Source of the DNA: Catelliglobosispora koreensis DSM 44566
GTDB lineage: Bacteria; Actinomycetota; Actinomycetes; Mycobacteriales; Micromonosporaceae
Direction of reading: 5' to 3'
NCBI RefSeq assembly: GCF_000379685.1
Contig: NZ_KB903293.1
Location: forward strand, 93,774-157,773
DNA: 64,000 nucleotides
Positions 53,737 to 62,432 of the stretch are shown here, in pieces. A program made the translations under genes and the position numbers. Every line of letters starts with the position of its first letter. Position 1 is the first letter of the stretch. The notes under the pieces were generated by a model that did no database searches, was not told where the DNA came from, and saw only the letters and a program-made list of their open reading frames with translations.

Positions 53737-54186
53737 CTAGGCGGGCCGGTAGCGGATAGTGCCAGCGAGCGCGTCGGAGGTGCCGAACGTGAACGGCACC
53801 GTCGGGGTGACGTCACCGCCGTCGGACACCAGGCGCAGCTGGGTGGTGGAGAACATGTGCACGGTGATCGGGCGGCGGATCGTGCCCGAATCGAGCACCC
53901 AGCCCTGGCCGACGACCAGGTCGGTTTGGCTGGCGTGCGCCGTGAACGGCAAGTCGACCATCCACGACCCGGCACCGTAGGTCGACGTGGTGCCGAACAC
54001 GAACGTGAACTGCCAGTCGAGGACGTCGGCACCCGAGATGCGCCGGTAGATGCCGTTGCGGGTGCCGTTGCCCAGCGCTGGGTTGGACCCCGACCCGGTC
54101 AGGGTCGGCAGGTGTGTTGTCCAACCGGGTGCGATGAGCGCGTTGAGCTGGGCGGCGGTTACCCGCTGCCCGGAGGCGAACGTCAC
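53737..54186 (-). CDS. Minor tail / tail-tip accessory protein
   Basis: 149-aa beta-rich protein. It begins FASGQRVTAAQLNALIAPGW, a start I associate with actinophage minor tail proteins that follow the large receptor-binding gene, and continues with repeated strand segments (GAGSWMVDLPFTAHAS, PITVHMFSTTQLRLVS). It follows the 749-aa tail gene by 8 bp. Assignment rests on position and composition. Confidence 0.55.
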   Translation of the reverse strand: MTFASGQRVTAAQLNALIAPGWTTHLPTLTGSGSNPALGNGTRNGIYRRISGADVLDWQFTFVFGTTSTYGAGSWMVDLPFTAHASQTDLVVGQGWVLDSGTIRRPITVHMFSTTQLRLVSDGGDVTPTVPFTFGTSDALAGTIRYRPA

Positions 54187-54194
54187 GGTCCCCC

Positions 54195-56444
54195 CTACAA
54201 GGCCGGAATGATCGGGTCGCGGACGTGAACTTCAGCCCCGGCAAGGTGCGCCTTCGTAACGCCGTTGACTGAGCGGGTGACCGTGAATGTTTGCGGGCTT
54301 GACGCACCAGCGATAGCTGTCACCGTCATCACCTCACCGCCGATGAGCAGCGGGAAAGGCATCTCGGCCGAATCGGTGGTCCACAAGTCCGTCGAGACGG
54401 AGGTCGTCACCGACAGCGACGTCGCCGAAGAGGTGACGTCTGAGGTGAGAGTTGAGCTGCCCGAGTCGAGCCGCTGCTCGCCGTCTAGGTCGAACACCTC
54501 ATACGGCGAGGCCGGCGAGGTGTTGAGTGAAACGTCCCAGCTGACCGTGTCCCACCGCTCCGTGTAGCCCTCGATGATGAGGTCTATCTGGTCAGGTGGC
54601 AGGCCTGCGGGCGGGTTGTCGATCGTCACCCTGCTGCCCAGCGGTGTGGCCAGCCAGGATGGGATCAGGTCCGGTGAGCCGTGCAGTTTGATGGGGATGC
54701 CGGGCCACCGGTACTCATCCACGGTGCCGATGTGGACCTTCCACGCGGCCACGTCTGTCAGCTGGGTGTCCGTTTCGACGTTGACTGTCGCCTGGTCGTC
54801 GTACAGGCCATTGAGTGCCACGTTCGCGTCGTCGCGGTAGGTGGCGAACGAGCCGCCGTCGCGCGAGACCGTCCACTCGTTACGCAGCCGCTGATCGTCG
54901 TCGGCCGGTGCGGGCATGATGATGTGCCCGGCGTCGAAATCGAGCTCCAAGGTGACCGGCTGGTTGCAGCGTTCAGACAGCGCCTGGTAGGCGATACCGA
55001 ACTGGTGCTCGTAAAGCACACCGCCGTCGGCGGCCTCGCAGTCGCGCAGCTCGTCAAGCAGTGTGCCGGTGCCCTGCGGGCCCATCGCCACCGAAGACGA
55101 CGCCGTCACATGTGCCGGTATCGACGCCTCCCGGCACAGACGGGACACCCGCTCGTGTGCCATCTCACCGGCCCAGCCGTTAAGCGCGGCGGCGTTGAGG
55201 ACCAGGTCCGTGCTCACACTGAAGCCCGGGTCGGTGAAAACAGCGGCATGCCCGAACGCGATCTGGTCGGTCGTCGATGCCGCCGAAATCGTCACCGTGG
55301 CGATAGTGCTGTGACCGCCAGCCACAGACCCGCCGTTGACCGCCGCACCTGACCCGTCGATAGCCGCCAGGCCCAGGTAGGCAATCACGTTGGAGCCGCT
55401 GGTGCGCTCGGCGACCCTGACCGACCACCATTCGCCATAGAACTCGGCCGCCAGCGGGTTACCCGGCCCGGTCCCGTCGAACAGGACTTGAGCCACCGTC
55501 TGCACGGTGCCGAACACGTCATACCCGCGCAGGATCATCTGGCTCGGCGGGCCGGGTGACAGGTTCAGCTCATACCGGGCGATGAGCCCCTCGCCACCGG
55601 TGTCGATCGCGGCGATCGTGGTAGATGGGGAGGGTTCGCTTGGTGCCCGGAGGAGAAGCTGCAGCGCCCACAGCCCACCTGTGGTGTAGGACGGGACGGT
55701 GAACACGGCAGAGGCGCCGCTGTCAAAGACGGGAAGGGGCCGCGACCCGGCCAGGTCGGACTGTGCCGCGTAGGCGACCGTGCCGGTTGGGATGACGGCC
55801 TGCGTGTTCAGTGTTGCCGGAAGGAACGACAGGGACTCGGCCCCGTCTTCCATCGGCCAGTAGGCCAGCGGCACATAGTCGCCCGGTGTGGTGCCGAGCG
55901 TGCTTCTCGTTACCGCCGAGCGGAGCACCTCGCCTTGCGCCAGCCTGCGCATGACGCCCGCGCAGGTGATGGTGACGAAGCTGTCGGTACCGGACTGGTC
56001 GCCCCAGCGGGTGGGCAGCTCGTTGATGTAGCCGTAGTAGCGGTCGACGAATCCGGAGCCGGGGTTGAGTTCGATCCAGATCGGGGTGTTGCGCGACAGC
56101 AGGCCGAAGTAAGGGCCGGTCGGGTTGAGGCGGACGAAGATGCCGTCTGGGTTGCGCAGCTTCAGCTGTGCTTTGGACGCGGTGACGCGGCCATATTCGT
56201 CCCTGCGCCCCAACGTCAGGGAAACACCCAGGTCCTCGCGCACATACTCGGTGACGTCGAGCCAGTTCCAGGTCAGGTGTGAGGCGTTCAGGTCGGCGCC
56301 GAGTGCGATGTGGACCCGCATGGACAGGGGTGATGCCGGGAAGGTGACCGGCAGCAGCTGGGTGGAGATTCCGGGCCAGCCTGCCCGCCGGAACCGTCTG
56401 CGCCGGGCGAGCGATGCCTGCCGGACGTAGGCGGCGCTAGGCAT
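54195..56444 (-). CDS. Large minor tail protein (probable tail-tip/receptor-binding)
   Basis: 749-aa protein. The first 250 residues resemble distal tail/minor tail proteins (VTEYVREDLGVSLTLGRRDE, then YGRVTASKAQLKLRNPDGIF). The middle (about 190-420) has LAYWPMEDGAESLSF and repeated beta strands like a LamG/concanavalin-type carbohydrate-binding module. The last part carries Ig-like strands and ends VTRSVNGVTKAHLAGAEVHV. Position after the tape measure and one small gene fits a baseplate or tip protein. Confidence 0.72.
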   Translation of the reverse strand: MPSAAYVRQASLARRRRFRRAGWPGISTQLLPVTFPASPLSMRVHIALGADLNASHLTWNWLDVTEYVREDLGVSLTLGRRDEYGRVTASKAQLKLRNPDGIFVRLNPTGPYFGLLSRNTPIWIELNPGSGFVDRYYGYINELPTRWGDQSGTDSFVTITCAGVMRRLAQGEVLRSAVTRSTLGTTPGDYVPLAYWPMEDGAESLSFLPATLNTQAVIPTGTVAYAAQSDLAGSRPLPVFDSGASAVFTVPSYTTGGLWALQLLLRAPSEPSPSTTIAAIDTGGEGLIARYELNLSPGPPSQMILRGYDVFGTVQTVAQVLFDGTGPGNPLAAEFYGEWWSVRVAERTSGSNVIAYLGLAAIDGSGAAVNGGSVAGGHSTIATVTISAASTTDQIAFGHAAVFTDPGFSVSTDLVLNAAALNGWAGEMAHERVSRLCREASIPAHVTASSSVAMGPQGTGTLLDELRDCEAADGGVLYEHQFGIAYQALSERCNQPVTLELDFDAGHIIMPAPADDDQRLRNEWTVSRDGGSFATYRDDANVALNGLYDDQATVNVETDTQLTDVAAWKVHIGTVDEYRWPGIPIKLHGSPDLIPSWLATPLGSRVTIDNPPAGLPPDQIDLIIEGYTERWDTVSWDVSLNTSPASPYEVFDLDGEQRLDSGSSTLTSDVTSSATSLSVTTSVSTDLWTTDSAEMPFPLLIGGEVMTVTAIAGASSPQTFTVTRSVNGVTKAHLAGAEVHVRDPIIPAL

Positions 56445-56447
56445 GGA

Positions 56448-56963
56448 CTACTCCATCCACTGAATCCAGCAGCGCATGTCCACGGCGGTCGTCGGGGTTG
56501 TCGCACGCAGGCGCACGAACGAAGACACGGCGACGACCGGGCCCTCACCGGGCACCCAGAAGTACTCGTAACGCATCGCCGCGGCGGCCTCAGCCGACAC
56601 TGAGCTAATCGACACCGCGTCGAACGTCTTCGTCGTCACCGGTGCCGTCTCCGAAGAGGATGTGAAGCCGGTCGCCGACGTGCCAAGCGTTAGCAGCGAA
56701 GCGGGCGAGCCCGGGTTGATCGGCTGAACTCCCGACGCCCCATGCGCTGTCACCGTCGCCGCCGTATCCGACTGGATCAGGTCTACGACGGCATCCGCGC
56801 CGGGAGGGTCGTCGATGCTGTAGCCCCAGCCGAGCAGCATGATCTGCCGCGTGGACGGAGTTGCCAGCTGCAACATGGTCTTGATGGACGTGCCGGTTGT
56901 TACGGCCGCCGGTGAGGCGGTCGTGACCATCGCCGAATTCCATGCCCTGTAGCGGTGAAGCAC
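56448..56963 (-). CDS. Phage structural protein of unknown role
   Basis: 171-aa Thr/Ala-rich beta protein (MLHRYRAWNSAMVTTASPAA; IMLLGWGYSIDDPPGADAVV) likely to be a distal tail component, as it lies between the tape measure and the 749-aa minor tail gene, 3 bp and 9 bp from them. I do not recognise a domain. Confidence 0.55.
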   Translation of the reverse strand: MLHRYRAWNSAMVTTASPAAVTTGTSIKTMLQLATPSTRQIMLLGWGYSIDDPPGADAVVDLIQSDTAATVTAHGASGVQPINPGSPASLLTLGTSATGFTSSSETAPVTTKTFDAVSISSVSAEAAAAMRYEYFWVPGEGPVVAVSSFVRLRATTPTTAVDMRCWIQWME

Positions 56964-56972
56964 TGGTTCTCC

Positions 56973-58913
56973 TTACGCAGCACCGAAAGCGCGCAGGTCC
57001 CCGCCATCCACGCGGACCTGGTGCAAGATGAATGGCCAGATGGCCTGAACGAAGGCGTCGAAGGCCGGGTTGCCTGACGGTGTGATCGCGATACTCACGA
57101 CTGGGCGAGCCGGTGCGGCTGTGGCGGCGAGCATCGAACGGGACTGTGACGCGCTGTAGACACGGCCACCTGAGGCGCCCATCTCCAGCAGCTCCGGGCC
57201 GTCCTCACCGACCACATAGGTGGTGTTCGGGTGCACGGGACCACCGGCGGCACGGCCGCCACCAAACCCGGACGAGTCACCAGAACGCGCACGCGCAGCG
57301 GCCGAGGTGGAGCCAAGAAGTCCAGCGAGTATGCGGGCCTGAGCAATCGCCTCAGCGAGCCCCGGGGTTTTGAACTCGGTGGTGACGGCCGCCGGAATGC
57401 CCTTGTAGGCGTCGATGAGCCGGTTGACCTCTTCCTTGTTGAAGCCGAGCGCGAGCAGGTTGCTGCGCAGAGCTTCAAGCTGCCGGTCGTAGGCGGCGTT
57501 GGCCTCGTCGACTTTCTCCGGCACGGTCGCGGTCGCGTCCCGCAGGTCTTTGATCGCCTGGATCTGATCGAGAACTGCGTCACGATTACGCAGCCCCTCT
57601 TCGCTGGTGAGCGCGAGGGTGCGCTTGCCCTGCAACAGCTCCTTCTGAAGCGCGATCAGGCCCTTCTGGTAGGCGACCGTCGCCTCATCGAGGTCCATGA
57701 TCGGATCGAAGACGGCATCAATAGCGTTCTTGAGCGCCTTCATCTCGTCGGCGGTCTTCTCCGCCTCCGTCTTGATGCCGTTGAGGTTCGTGGTGAACCG
57801 GGGCATCTGGTTTGTCGCGTGATCGACGGCATCGCCAGTGTCGACGAACATTCCGTTGAGCAGGCCCAGCCCAGCACCAAGAGGCAGGAAGAACTTCAGC
57901 CACGTGGGCATGTCAGCGAACGCACCTGTGGCGACTTCCCCGATCGCGATGAACCACTGGTAGGCGTCCGAGAGCACGTTGACCAGAAGCCCGAAGCCGT
58001 GCAGGGCGTCACCGACGAGCACGATCAGGTCGTGCATCGCCGCCGCCGCACCCTCCGGCTCTTCGGCGATCAGGTCGAACATGGCCGACAGGTCATCGCC
58101 CAGGCCTGGCAGCGCGTTGGCGAGAACCGTCAGCACGGGCTCGGCTGAGCGCAAGGCGTTCTTCAGCCCCGGCAGCGTGTTCTGGATCATCTCCGTGAAC
58201 CCGCGCGCCAGCGGAAGGACCGCATTGGCTAGTGAGCTGAACTCCGGCTTCAGGTCGCGGGCGATGTTCCGCGCGGCGATCCTGAATTCCTGCAGCGACT
58301 CGACCACGGGCTCGACGAACGGGATGCCCAGGTCGCCGAACGACGACACGAACGTCTGCCCGAAGTCCTTGGCCGCGGCCTTGACCGACTCGTCACGCGC
58401 CGCCGCGGCGACACCGCCGACGATGCCGCCGAGCCCGACGCTGCCGATAACGGCGGCACCGATGGAGGCGCCGATCGCTGGGCTCAGTGCGACACCGATC
58501 GCGGCAGCCGCTGCGATCACTGGGCTGCCGCCCGCCGAGATGGCCTTGGAGAACGACTCGACAAGCGTTGTGCCCGCCTGAGCGCCCGCCTGGGCGGAAC
58601 GGCGCAGCAACTCGGTGTCGTCGTCGCCGAGCAGGAGCCGGTCGACCCGCTTCAGTTCGGCGAGGCGCTTCTTGTCCTTGCGCAGATCGGCGAGGAACGC
58701 ATCAGCACCCGTGCGCTGGAAAGCCTTGGCCGTGTTTTTGATCCGCTCCTCAAGCCCGGCCATCTCGCGGGAAAGGGCTGAGGTTTCCTTGCCCATCTCG
58801 CCGAAGACAGTGCCGGTCTTGTGGGCTTCGTCCCCGATGCCCTTGAGGCTGCGCTTGCTTTTCTCCTCGCCGCGCACGACGACATCGATCGCCACCTCAT
58901 TACGGCCGGCCAT
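56973..58913 (-). CDS. Tail tape-measure protein
   Basis: 646-aa mostly helical protein. It starts with a coiled region (AGLEERIKNTAKAFQRTGAD), has a Gly/Ala-rich hydrophobic stretch (about 125-175: PVIAAAAAIGVALSPAIGAS, VGLGGIVGGVAAA), and ends with RAAGGPVHPNTTYVVGEDGP and ELLEMGASGGRV, the signature C-terminus of tape measures. By the usual scale (about 0.15 nm per residue) this predicts a siphovirus tail near 100 nm. Downstream in transcription of the gpG/gpGT pair. Confidence 0.88.
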   Translation of the reverse strand: MAGRNEVAIDVVVRGEEKSKRSLKGIGDEAHKTGTVFGEMGKETSALSREMAGLEERIKNTAKAFQRTGADAFLADLRKDKKRLAELKRVDRLLLGDDDTELLRRSAQAGAQAGTTLVESFSKAISAGGSPVIAAAAAIGVALSPAIGASIGAAVIGSVGLGGIVGGVAAAARDESVKAAAKDFGQTFVSSFGDLGIPFVEPVVESLQEFRIAARNIARDLKPEFSSLANAVLPLARGFTEMIQNTLPGLKNALRSAEPVLTVLANALPGLGDDLSAMFDLIAEEPEGAAAAMHDLIVLVGDALHGFGLLVNVLSDAYQWFIAIGEVATGAFADMPTWLKFFLPLGAGLGLLNGMFVDTGDAVDHATNQMPRFTTNLNGIKTEAEKTADEMKALKNAIDAVFDPIMDLDEATVAYQKGLIALQKELLQGKRTLALTSEEGLRNRDAVLDQIQAIKDLRDATATVPEKVDEANAAYDRQLEALRSNLLALGFNKEEVNRLIDAYKGIPAAVTTEFKTPGLAEAIAQARILAGLLGSTSAAARARSGDSSGFGGGRAAGGPVHPNTTYVVGEDGPELLEMGASGGRVYSASQSRSMLAATAAPARPVVSIAITPSGNPAFDAFVQAIWPFILHQVRVDGGDLRAFGAA

Positions 58914-58976
58914 CCGATCGACCCCCGTCCGATTGATGGAGAGTGATCTCGTGCGCGATGCCGCTACCGTGCAGGC

Positions 58977-59513
58977 GTGAGCAATGAACTGATTCGCATC
59001 GGCAAGCCGCCGCAGGCGCCCCCGCAGAGGCCGTGGGCCCGCCGCCGCCAGGGATTGCTTTTCACCTCGGCGGGGGTCTTCATCGGGGTGGCCGTCGCCG
59101 TCGTGTTCGTCATTAGTGGCCGCCTACAGGGCAGCGCACCAGCATCGTCGTTACCTGACTCCGCTTGGTCCGTCTCGCCGACACCGACGTTGAAGTCGCT
59201 CGACGTTCATGGCGCCTGTGTGCTGCTGTTGCCGACTCTGCAGTCGGGGGCGGACGCGGTCAGAGACTTGGCGGCGGCACCGGATGGATCCCGGGTTGAC
59301 TGGCCAGAGCTGGACAAGACGGTCGCCGACCTGAAGACAATCGCCGCCGTCACCCCGCAGGACCTGCGTGATGATGTTGGGCAGCAGATCGCGACGCTGT
59401 CGGCATTCCTGGACATGCGGGCGACGGGCAGCAACATGACCGTCGACCTCATGGATTTCCGGGCTTCCGGGCTGCGTATCGCCGCGCGCTGCGCGCCGTA
59501 CGCGTCCCGCTAA
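58977..59513 (+). CDS. Rightward membrane-anchored moron-like gene
   Basis: 178-aa protein with a proline-rich, basic cytosolic start, one transmembrane helix (LLFTSAGVFIGVAVAVVFVI, about 27-47) and a 130-residue outside domain with two Cys (81, 172) that may form a disulfide. It lies between the tape measure and tail-chaperone genes but on the opposite strand, with its own 63-bp upstream gap. Its stop overlaps the end of the gpGT reading frame by 4 nt. Such inserted, independently transcribed genes (morons) often alter the lysogen's surface or phage exclusion. No family recognised. Confidence 0.75.
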   Translation: MSNELIRIGKPPQAPPQRPWARRRQGLLFTSAGVFIGVAVAVVFVISGRLQGSAPASSLPDSAWSVSPTPTLKSLDVHGACVLLLPTLQSGADAVRDLAAAPDGSRVDWPELDKTVADLKTIAAVTPQDLRDDVGQQIATLSAFLDMRATGSNMTVDLMDFRASGLRIAARCAPYASR

Positions 59514-59991
59514 CGCTTCTTCAGCCCGTCCTTGATGTAGGTGTCTGCCTCACGTGCGGTCAGCTGCCGCACCTCACGGGCGGGCATCTGGTAGACGCGC
59601 CAGAACCAGGGCAGCAGCGGCTTCAGGCCTTCTTGGACCGTTTTGTCTCCGAGGACGGCTCCGAGGAGCCCCCATCCGGGGGGACCGCGTCATCACCGGC
59701 CAGCGGGTCGCGGTAACGCGCCTTCAAGGTCTTGATGTTGAAGTCCTTGAACGGCACCGTGTCCACTTTGTTCATCTTGCGGGCCAGCCAGATGACACCC
59801 TTGATGCCCAGCGCTGTGCCCTCGGCAAACTCGCCCGCCAGCAGCACCACTGTGCCGATGCCGGTTTCCTTCTCCCACTTGTGCAGCTCGTCGAACGGCA
59901 CATCGTGCAGCTGGTCACGGTCGAACGGCACCCACTCGGGGCCGCCGTACTGTGCCAGGTCTTCGTCGCTGAGCCGGAACTCTGTCGGCAT
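59510..59991 (-). CDS. Tail assembly chaperone gpGT (product of -1 frameshift)
   Basis: If ribosomes slip back one base near 59680, the gpG frame continues to TAG at 59510-59512, giving a longer product of about 160 aa. The extension reads GWGLLGAVLGDKTVQEGL and continues with KPLLPWFWRVYQMPAREVRQ and LTAREADTYIKDGLKK, which resembles gpT extensions of actinophages ('RVYQMPAREVRQL'). The region has no start codon of its own upstream and no stop in this frame from the slip site on. Lambda-type gpG/gpGT proteins load the tape measure onto the growing tail. Confidence 0.8.
59623..59991 (-). CDS. Tail assembly chaperone gpG
   Basis: 122-aa short form of the tail assembly chaperone: MPTEFRLSDEDLAQYGGPEW at the start, a helical middle (IGTVVLLAGEFAEGTALGIK), and a low-complexity acidic and Lys/Arg tail (SSEPSSETKRSKKA). 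Its position, before the tape measure in transcription order with only the moron between, and the overlapping -1 extension identify it. It shares its first base region with the stop of the gp10-like gene. Confidence 0.85.
   Translation of the reverse strand: MPTEFRLSDEDLAQYGGPEWVPFDRDQLHDVPFDELHKWEKETGIGTVVLLAGEFAEGTALGIKGVIWLARKMNKVDTVPFKDFNIKTLKARYRDPLAGDDAVPPDGGSSEPSSETKRSKKA
59677..59683 (-). other. Probable -1 frameshift site (C CCC CCG)
   Basis: On the minus strand codons 103-105 of gpG read GTC CCC CCG. Both the CCC and CCG tRNAs could re-pair one base back (C_CCC_CCG), the best slippery heptamer in the overlap. The -1 frame is open from here to 59510. A run of five G at the next codons (GAT GGG GGC) is a weaker alternative site. 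Confidence 0.65.
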
Positions 59992-60488
59992 CAGATAGCC
60001 CTCTCGATTTTGGCGGCCACTTTGCCCATGGCGTCGCCTATGTCTTTGGCCGCCTTCGGGGCGGCACGTCTGGCCGGTTCACTGGCCCAGCCGGGCCGAA
60101 TCTGCTGGGTCACCCACGGGTTCGTCATCCGGGTGCCGTCACTGAGCCGCCGGTACCGGCCATACACCGGATGGCGTAGCCGCCCGCGTTCCATGGACGC
60201 CAGGTCCCGTTCGCGGGCCTTGCCCAGACCGATGAATTCGATGGAGATCCTGCGGTCGCGCGACAGGCGAACCTGCACCTTGCTGCGCAGCGACGACGCG
60301 AACGTCTTCTCGAACCCCTTGGGCATGTAGGTGTCTGTGGAGCGGCGCACTTCGCGTTCCACCGAGGTGGCCGCCTTGCGGATGCCCCGGCTCAACTCGG
60401 CGGCCAGGTCCTTTTCGCCCGCCTCGCGCAGGGCTTTGGCCATGTCGAACAGGCCGCGCTCGCCACGGATACCGACGGCGAGGCTCAC
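59991..60488 (-). CDS. HK97 gp10-like / tail completion protein
   Basis: 165-aa basic helical protein resembling HK97-gp10 or tail-completion proteins: FDMAKALREAGEKDLAAELS, KAATSVEREVRRSTDTYMPK, and RRAAPKAAKDIGDAMGKVAA. A possibility is that it helps tail-tube termination. Interestingly it lies after, not before, the tail-tube genes. Its stop overlaps the gpG start by one base. Confidence 0.62.
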   Translation of the reverse strand: MSLAVGIRGERGLFDMAKALREAGEKDLAAELSRGIRKAATSVEREVRRSTDTYMPKGFEKTFASSLRSKVQVRLSRDRRISIEFIGLGKARERDLASMERGRLRHPVYGRYRRLSDGTRMTNPWVTQQIRPGWASEPARRAAPKAAKDIGDAMGKVAAKIERAI

Positions 60489-60491
60489 GGT

Positions 60492-60899
60492 TTAGCTCGT
60501 CGCCCGCGACAGGGTTCCCGCGCCCGGCCACTGAACGCTGACCGTAGCCAGGTCACCGACGCTGTTACCGAACGGGTTGTACTGCGACACGAGCACTGAG
60601 CCGGAGTACTCCGGGTTGGTCGCGCCAATCGCGCTCGACGTCGGCCGCACCTTCACGGTCGTCGTCGTGCCCAGCAGCGGCCACAGCGTGGCGTCCACCG
60701 CCGAGGCGGCGAAGTCGCTGTTGAACTCAGGCTGAACCGACCAGTCCTTCAGGCCACCGATACGTGACCGGTAGGTGTCGCCAAAGGCGGTGTCGTCGAG
60801 CTCGTCGGCCGAAACGTTGACGGTAACGGCCCGGCAGAAGCTCGACAGGACAACGCTGTTGACCTCAAGGCGGGCGTCGATGAAGGCAAAGCTTGCCAT
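60492..60899 (-). CDS. Major tail tube-like protein, short copy
   Basis: 135-aa beta-rich protein. SADELDDTAFGDTYRSRIGG is followed by LKDWSVQPEFNSDF, the tail-tube pattern (ELD.T.FG..YR.R..GLK). It aligns with the N-terminal half of the next-upstream 240-aa protein and lacks its C-terminal domain. Both start M-x-SFAF-x-DA. It lies 11 bp after that gene. Confidence 0.72.
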   Translation of the reverse strand: MASFAFIDARLEVNSVVLSSFCRAVTVNVSADELDDTAFGDTYRSRIGGLKDWSVQPEFNSDFAASAVDATLWPLLGTTTTVKVRPTSSAIGATNPEYSGSVLVSQYNPFGNSVGDLATVSVQWPGAGTLSRATS

Positions 60900-60910
60900 G
60901 GTAAGTCTCC

Positions 60911-61633
60911 TTAGGAGCCGATGCCGATGGCACCAGCGATCGAGAAAGTGCCGGTTACCGCAGTGACGTTGAAGCGGTAGTGGGTATCAGTGATCGCACC
61001 GGCGACACGGGTCATCCAAGTGCCACCAGTGGTGGTAATCGGGCCGATGGTTTGCCGCGTGGTGGCCGAGGTGAAGTTGGCGTTGTCGTCAGACTCGACG
61101 ATCACGGTGATCGTCGTTCCGGCGGTGAAGACATGGAAGGTCGCGTACAGGAACTGCGCGGCGCCCACCTGTCCAAGGTTCACGCCCGTGCCGGTAGCGC
61201 CGGTCGAAGACACATTGGCCTTCGCTTTGGCGACCTGGCCACGGATCGCACCGACCGCGTTCGTGCTCGACTGGCTCACCTGAAATGGGGTGACCTGGCC
61301 GATCTGGCCGAACGGCGAGTACCGGAACACGCCACCCTGATACAGATAGGCGGGTGTCGTTTCGGTGCTCAACGAAGAGATCGTTGTGACCCGGTCACTG
61401 GTGCCGAGGTTGGTGAAGAACTCCGGGTCGGGGGTGCCGGTACCGGCCTCGTAGAAGCCCGAATAGGTGGCCGAAAGGGTCTTCAGCCCACCAGTGCGGC
61501 GGCGATAGGTCGAGCCGAACGGGGTGCAGTCGAGCTCTTCGGTGCTGATATTGGCCGCCATCTGGTTCAGATAGCCGGTGGCGTCGAACCCGCCGATCCA
61601 GGTAGTGGCATCGACGAAGGCGAAGGAGCCCAT
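60911..61633 (-). CDS. Major tail protein, long copy with extra C-terminal beta domain
   Basis: 240-aa beta-rich protein from ATG 61633. The first 135 residues match the tail-tube pattern (MGSFAFVDATTWIGGFDATG, STEELDCTPFGSTYRRRTGG, LKTLSATYSGFYEA). About 100 further residues (TFHVFTAGTTITVIVESDDN, GTWMTRVAGAITDTHYRFNV) look like an Ig-like or decoration domain. It starts within the stop of the preceding gene (TAATG). The frame open to 61921 is not coding before this ATG. Confidence 0.75.
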   Translation of the reverse strand: MGSFAFVDATTWIGGFDATGYLNQMAANISTEELDCTPFGSTYRRRTGGLKTLSATYSGFYEAGTGTPDPEFFTNLGTSDRVTTISSLSTETTPAYLYQGGVFRYSPFGQIGQVTPFQVSQSSTNAVGAIRGQVAKAKANVSSTGATGTGVNLGQVGAAQFLYATFHVFTAGTTITVIVESDDNANFTSATTRQTIGPITTTGGTWMTRVAGAITDTHYRFNVTAVTGTFSIAGAIGIGS

Positions 61634-61905
61634 TACGCCCCCTTCTTGGCCTTGGGTAGCACCTTGACCAGCTGCGCCTGTGTGAGTACGGCGATGTTCG
61701 TTTCGGCTGGGTCGAGGTAGGCGATTTGGCCCTTGGTGACGTCCTGCGTTTCCGCGACGCGCACCGGCTTGACGACCGGGTTGCCTTCGCCGTCGAACAG
61801 CGGCGCGCCGTTGGGGCCGAATTGGACCTCTTCTACCTCGCGGTAGCCGGTCACCGAGACGATCGGGAGGTCTCCGATCACCTCGCAGCGGACAAGGTGT
61901 TCCAC
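61633..61905 (-). CDS. Small phage protein before the tail-tube gene
   Basis: 90-aa soluble protein, GTG 61905 with GGAG 7 nt upstream. It is mainly beta (VEHLVRCEVIGDLPIVSVTG, GNPVVKPVRVAETQDVTKGQ) and ends in a basic tail. It is coupled by one base to the long tail protein gene. Function not recognised. Confidence 0.6.
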   Translation of the reverse strand: MEHLVRCEVIGDLPIVSVTGYREVEEVQFGPNGAPLFDGEGNPVVKPVRVAETQDVTKGQIAYLDPAETNIAVLTQAQLVKVLPKAKKGA

Positions 61906-61970
61906 AGCGGACTCCAGGCATGCGAAAGTGGCCCAGACTCGGCTGGGCTGCGGTGGGATGTGGTGTCCAG

Positions 61971-62432
61971 CTAGGACAGGAAAGACATGAGCGCGATGCT
62001 CAGGGTGATCTCGGAGTAGCTGCCACCGTCGTCGGTGAGCCAGCTGTCCAGGTCGACCGACTCGACTCTGGCCAGTTTCAGGTTGGCCAGGTCGCCGAGG
62101 GTGTAGTTCTCGGCGATGTAGTCCTCGACGATGGTCGACAGGGCGGCAGCGCGGGCCTCGGCGTCCTCTGTGGTCGCCTCGCCCTTCTTGCAGACGCGGA
62201 TGTGCAGCCTCAGCGTCAGGTCTTCCTTGCGTTTGACCCGCCCGCCGGAGCCGCCTTTCATCGCGGCCAGCTCGACGGGGCCGCTGATTTTGCCGCCGTA
62301 GATGACCTCTTCAGGAACATCGCGGGGCATGTTGTAGGCGACTTCGACACCTGTCATTCCGGACAGGCCGGTCAGGACGTTGTCGGTGCCGACGAGCCGG
62401 GCCTTGGCCGCCGCGGCGATCGTGCCGCTCAT
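61971..62432 (-). CDS. Tail terminator / neck-type protein
   Basis: 153-aa protein with alternating helix and strand: RKEDLTLRLHIRVCKKGEAT, AEARAAALSTIVEDYIAEN, SYSEITLSIALMSFLS. Its size and position, before the tail-tube genes, fit a tail terminator (gpU-like) or neck protein. The gene shares one base with the stop of the connector-like gene. Confidence 0.6.
   Translation of the reverse strand: MSGTIAAAAKARLVGTDNVLTGLSGMTGVEVAYNMPRDVPEEVIYGGKISGPVELAAMKGGSGGRVKRKEDLTLRLHIRVCKKGEATTEDAEARAAALSTIVEDYIAENYTLGDLANLKLARVESVDLDSWLTDDGGSYSEITLSIALMSFLS

Noticed and set aside
57231-58148. Plus-strand frame of 305 codons across the tape-measure gene
   Set aside because: Antisense to well-supported tape-measure coding sequence; no plausible start site or domain.
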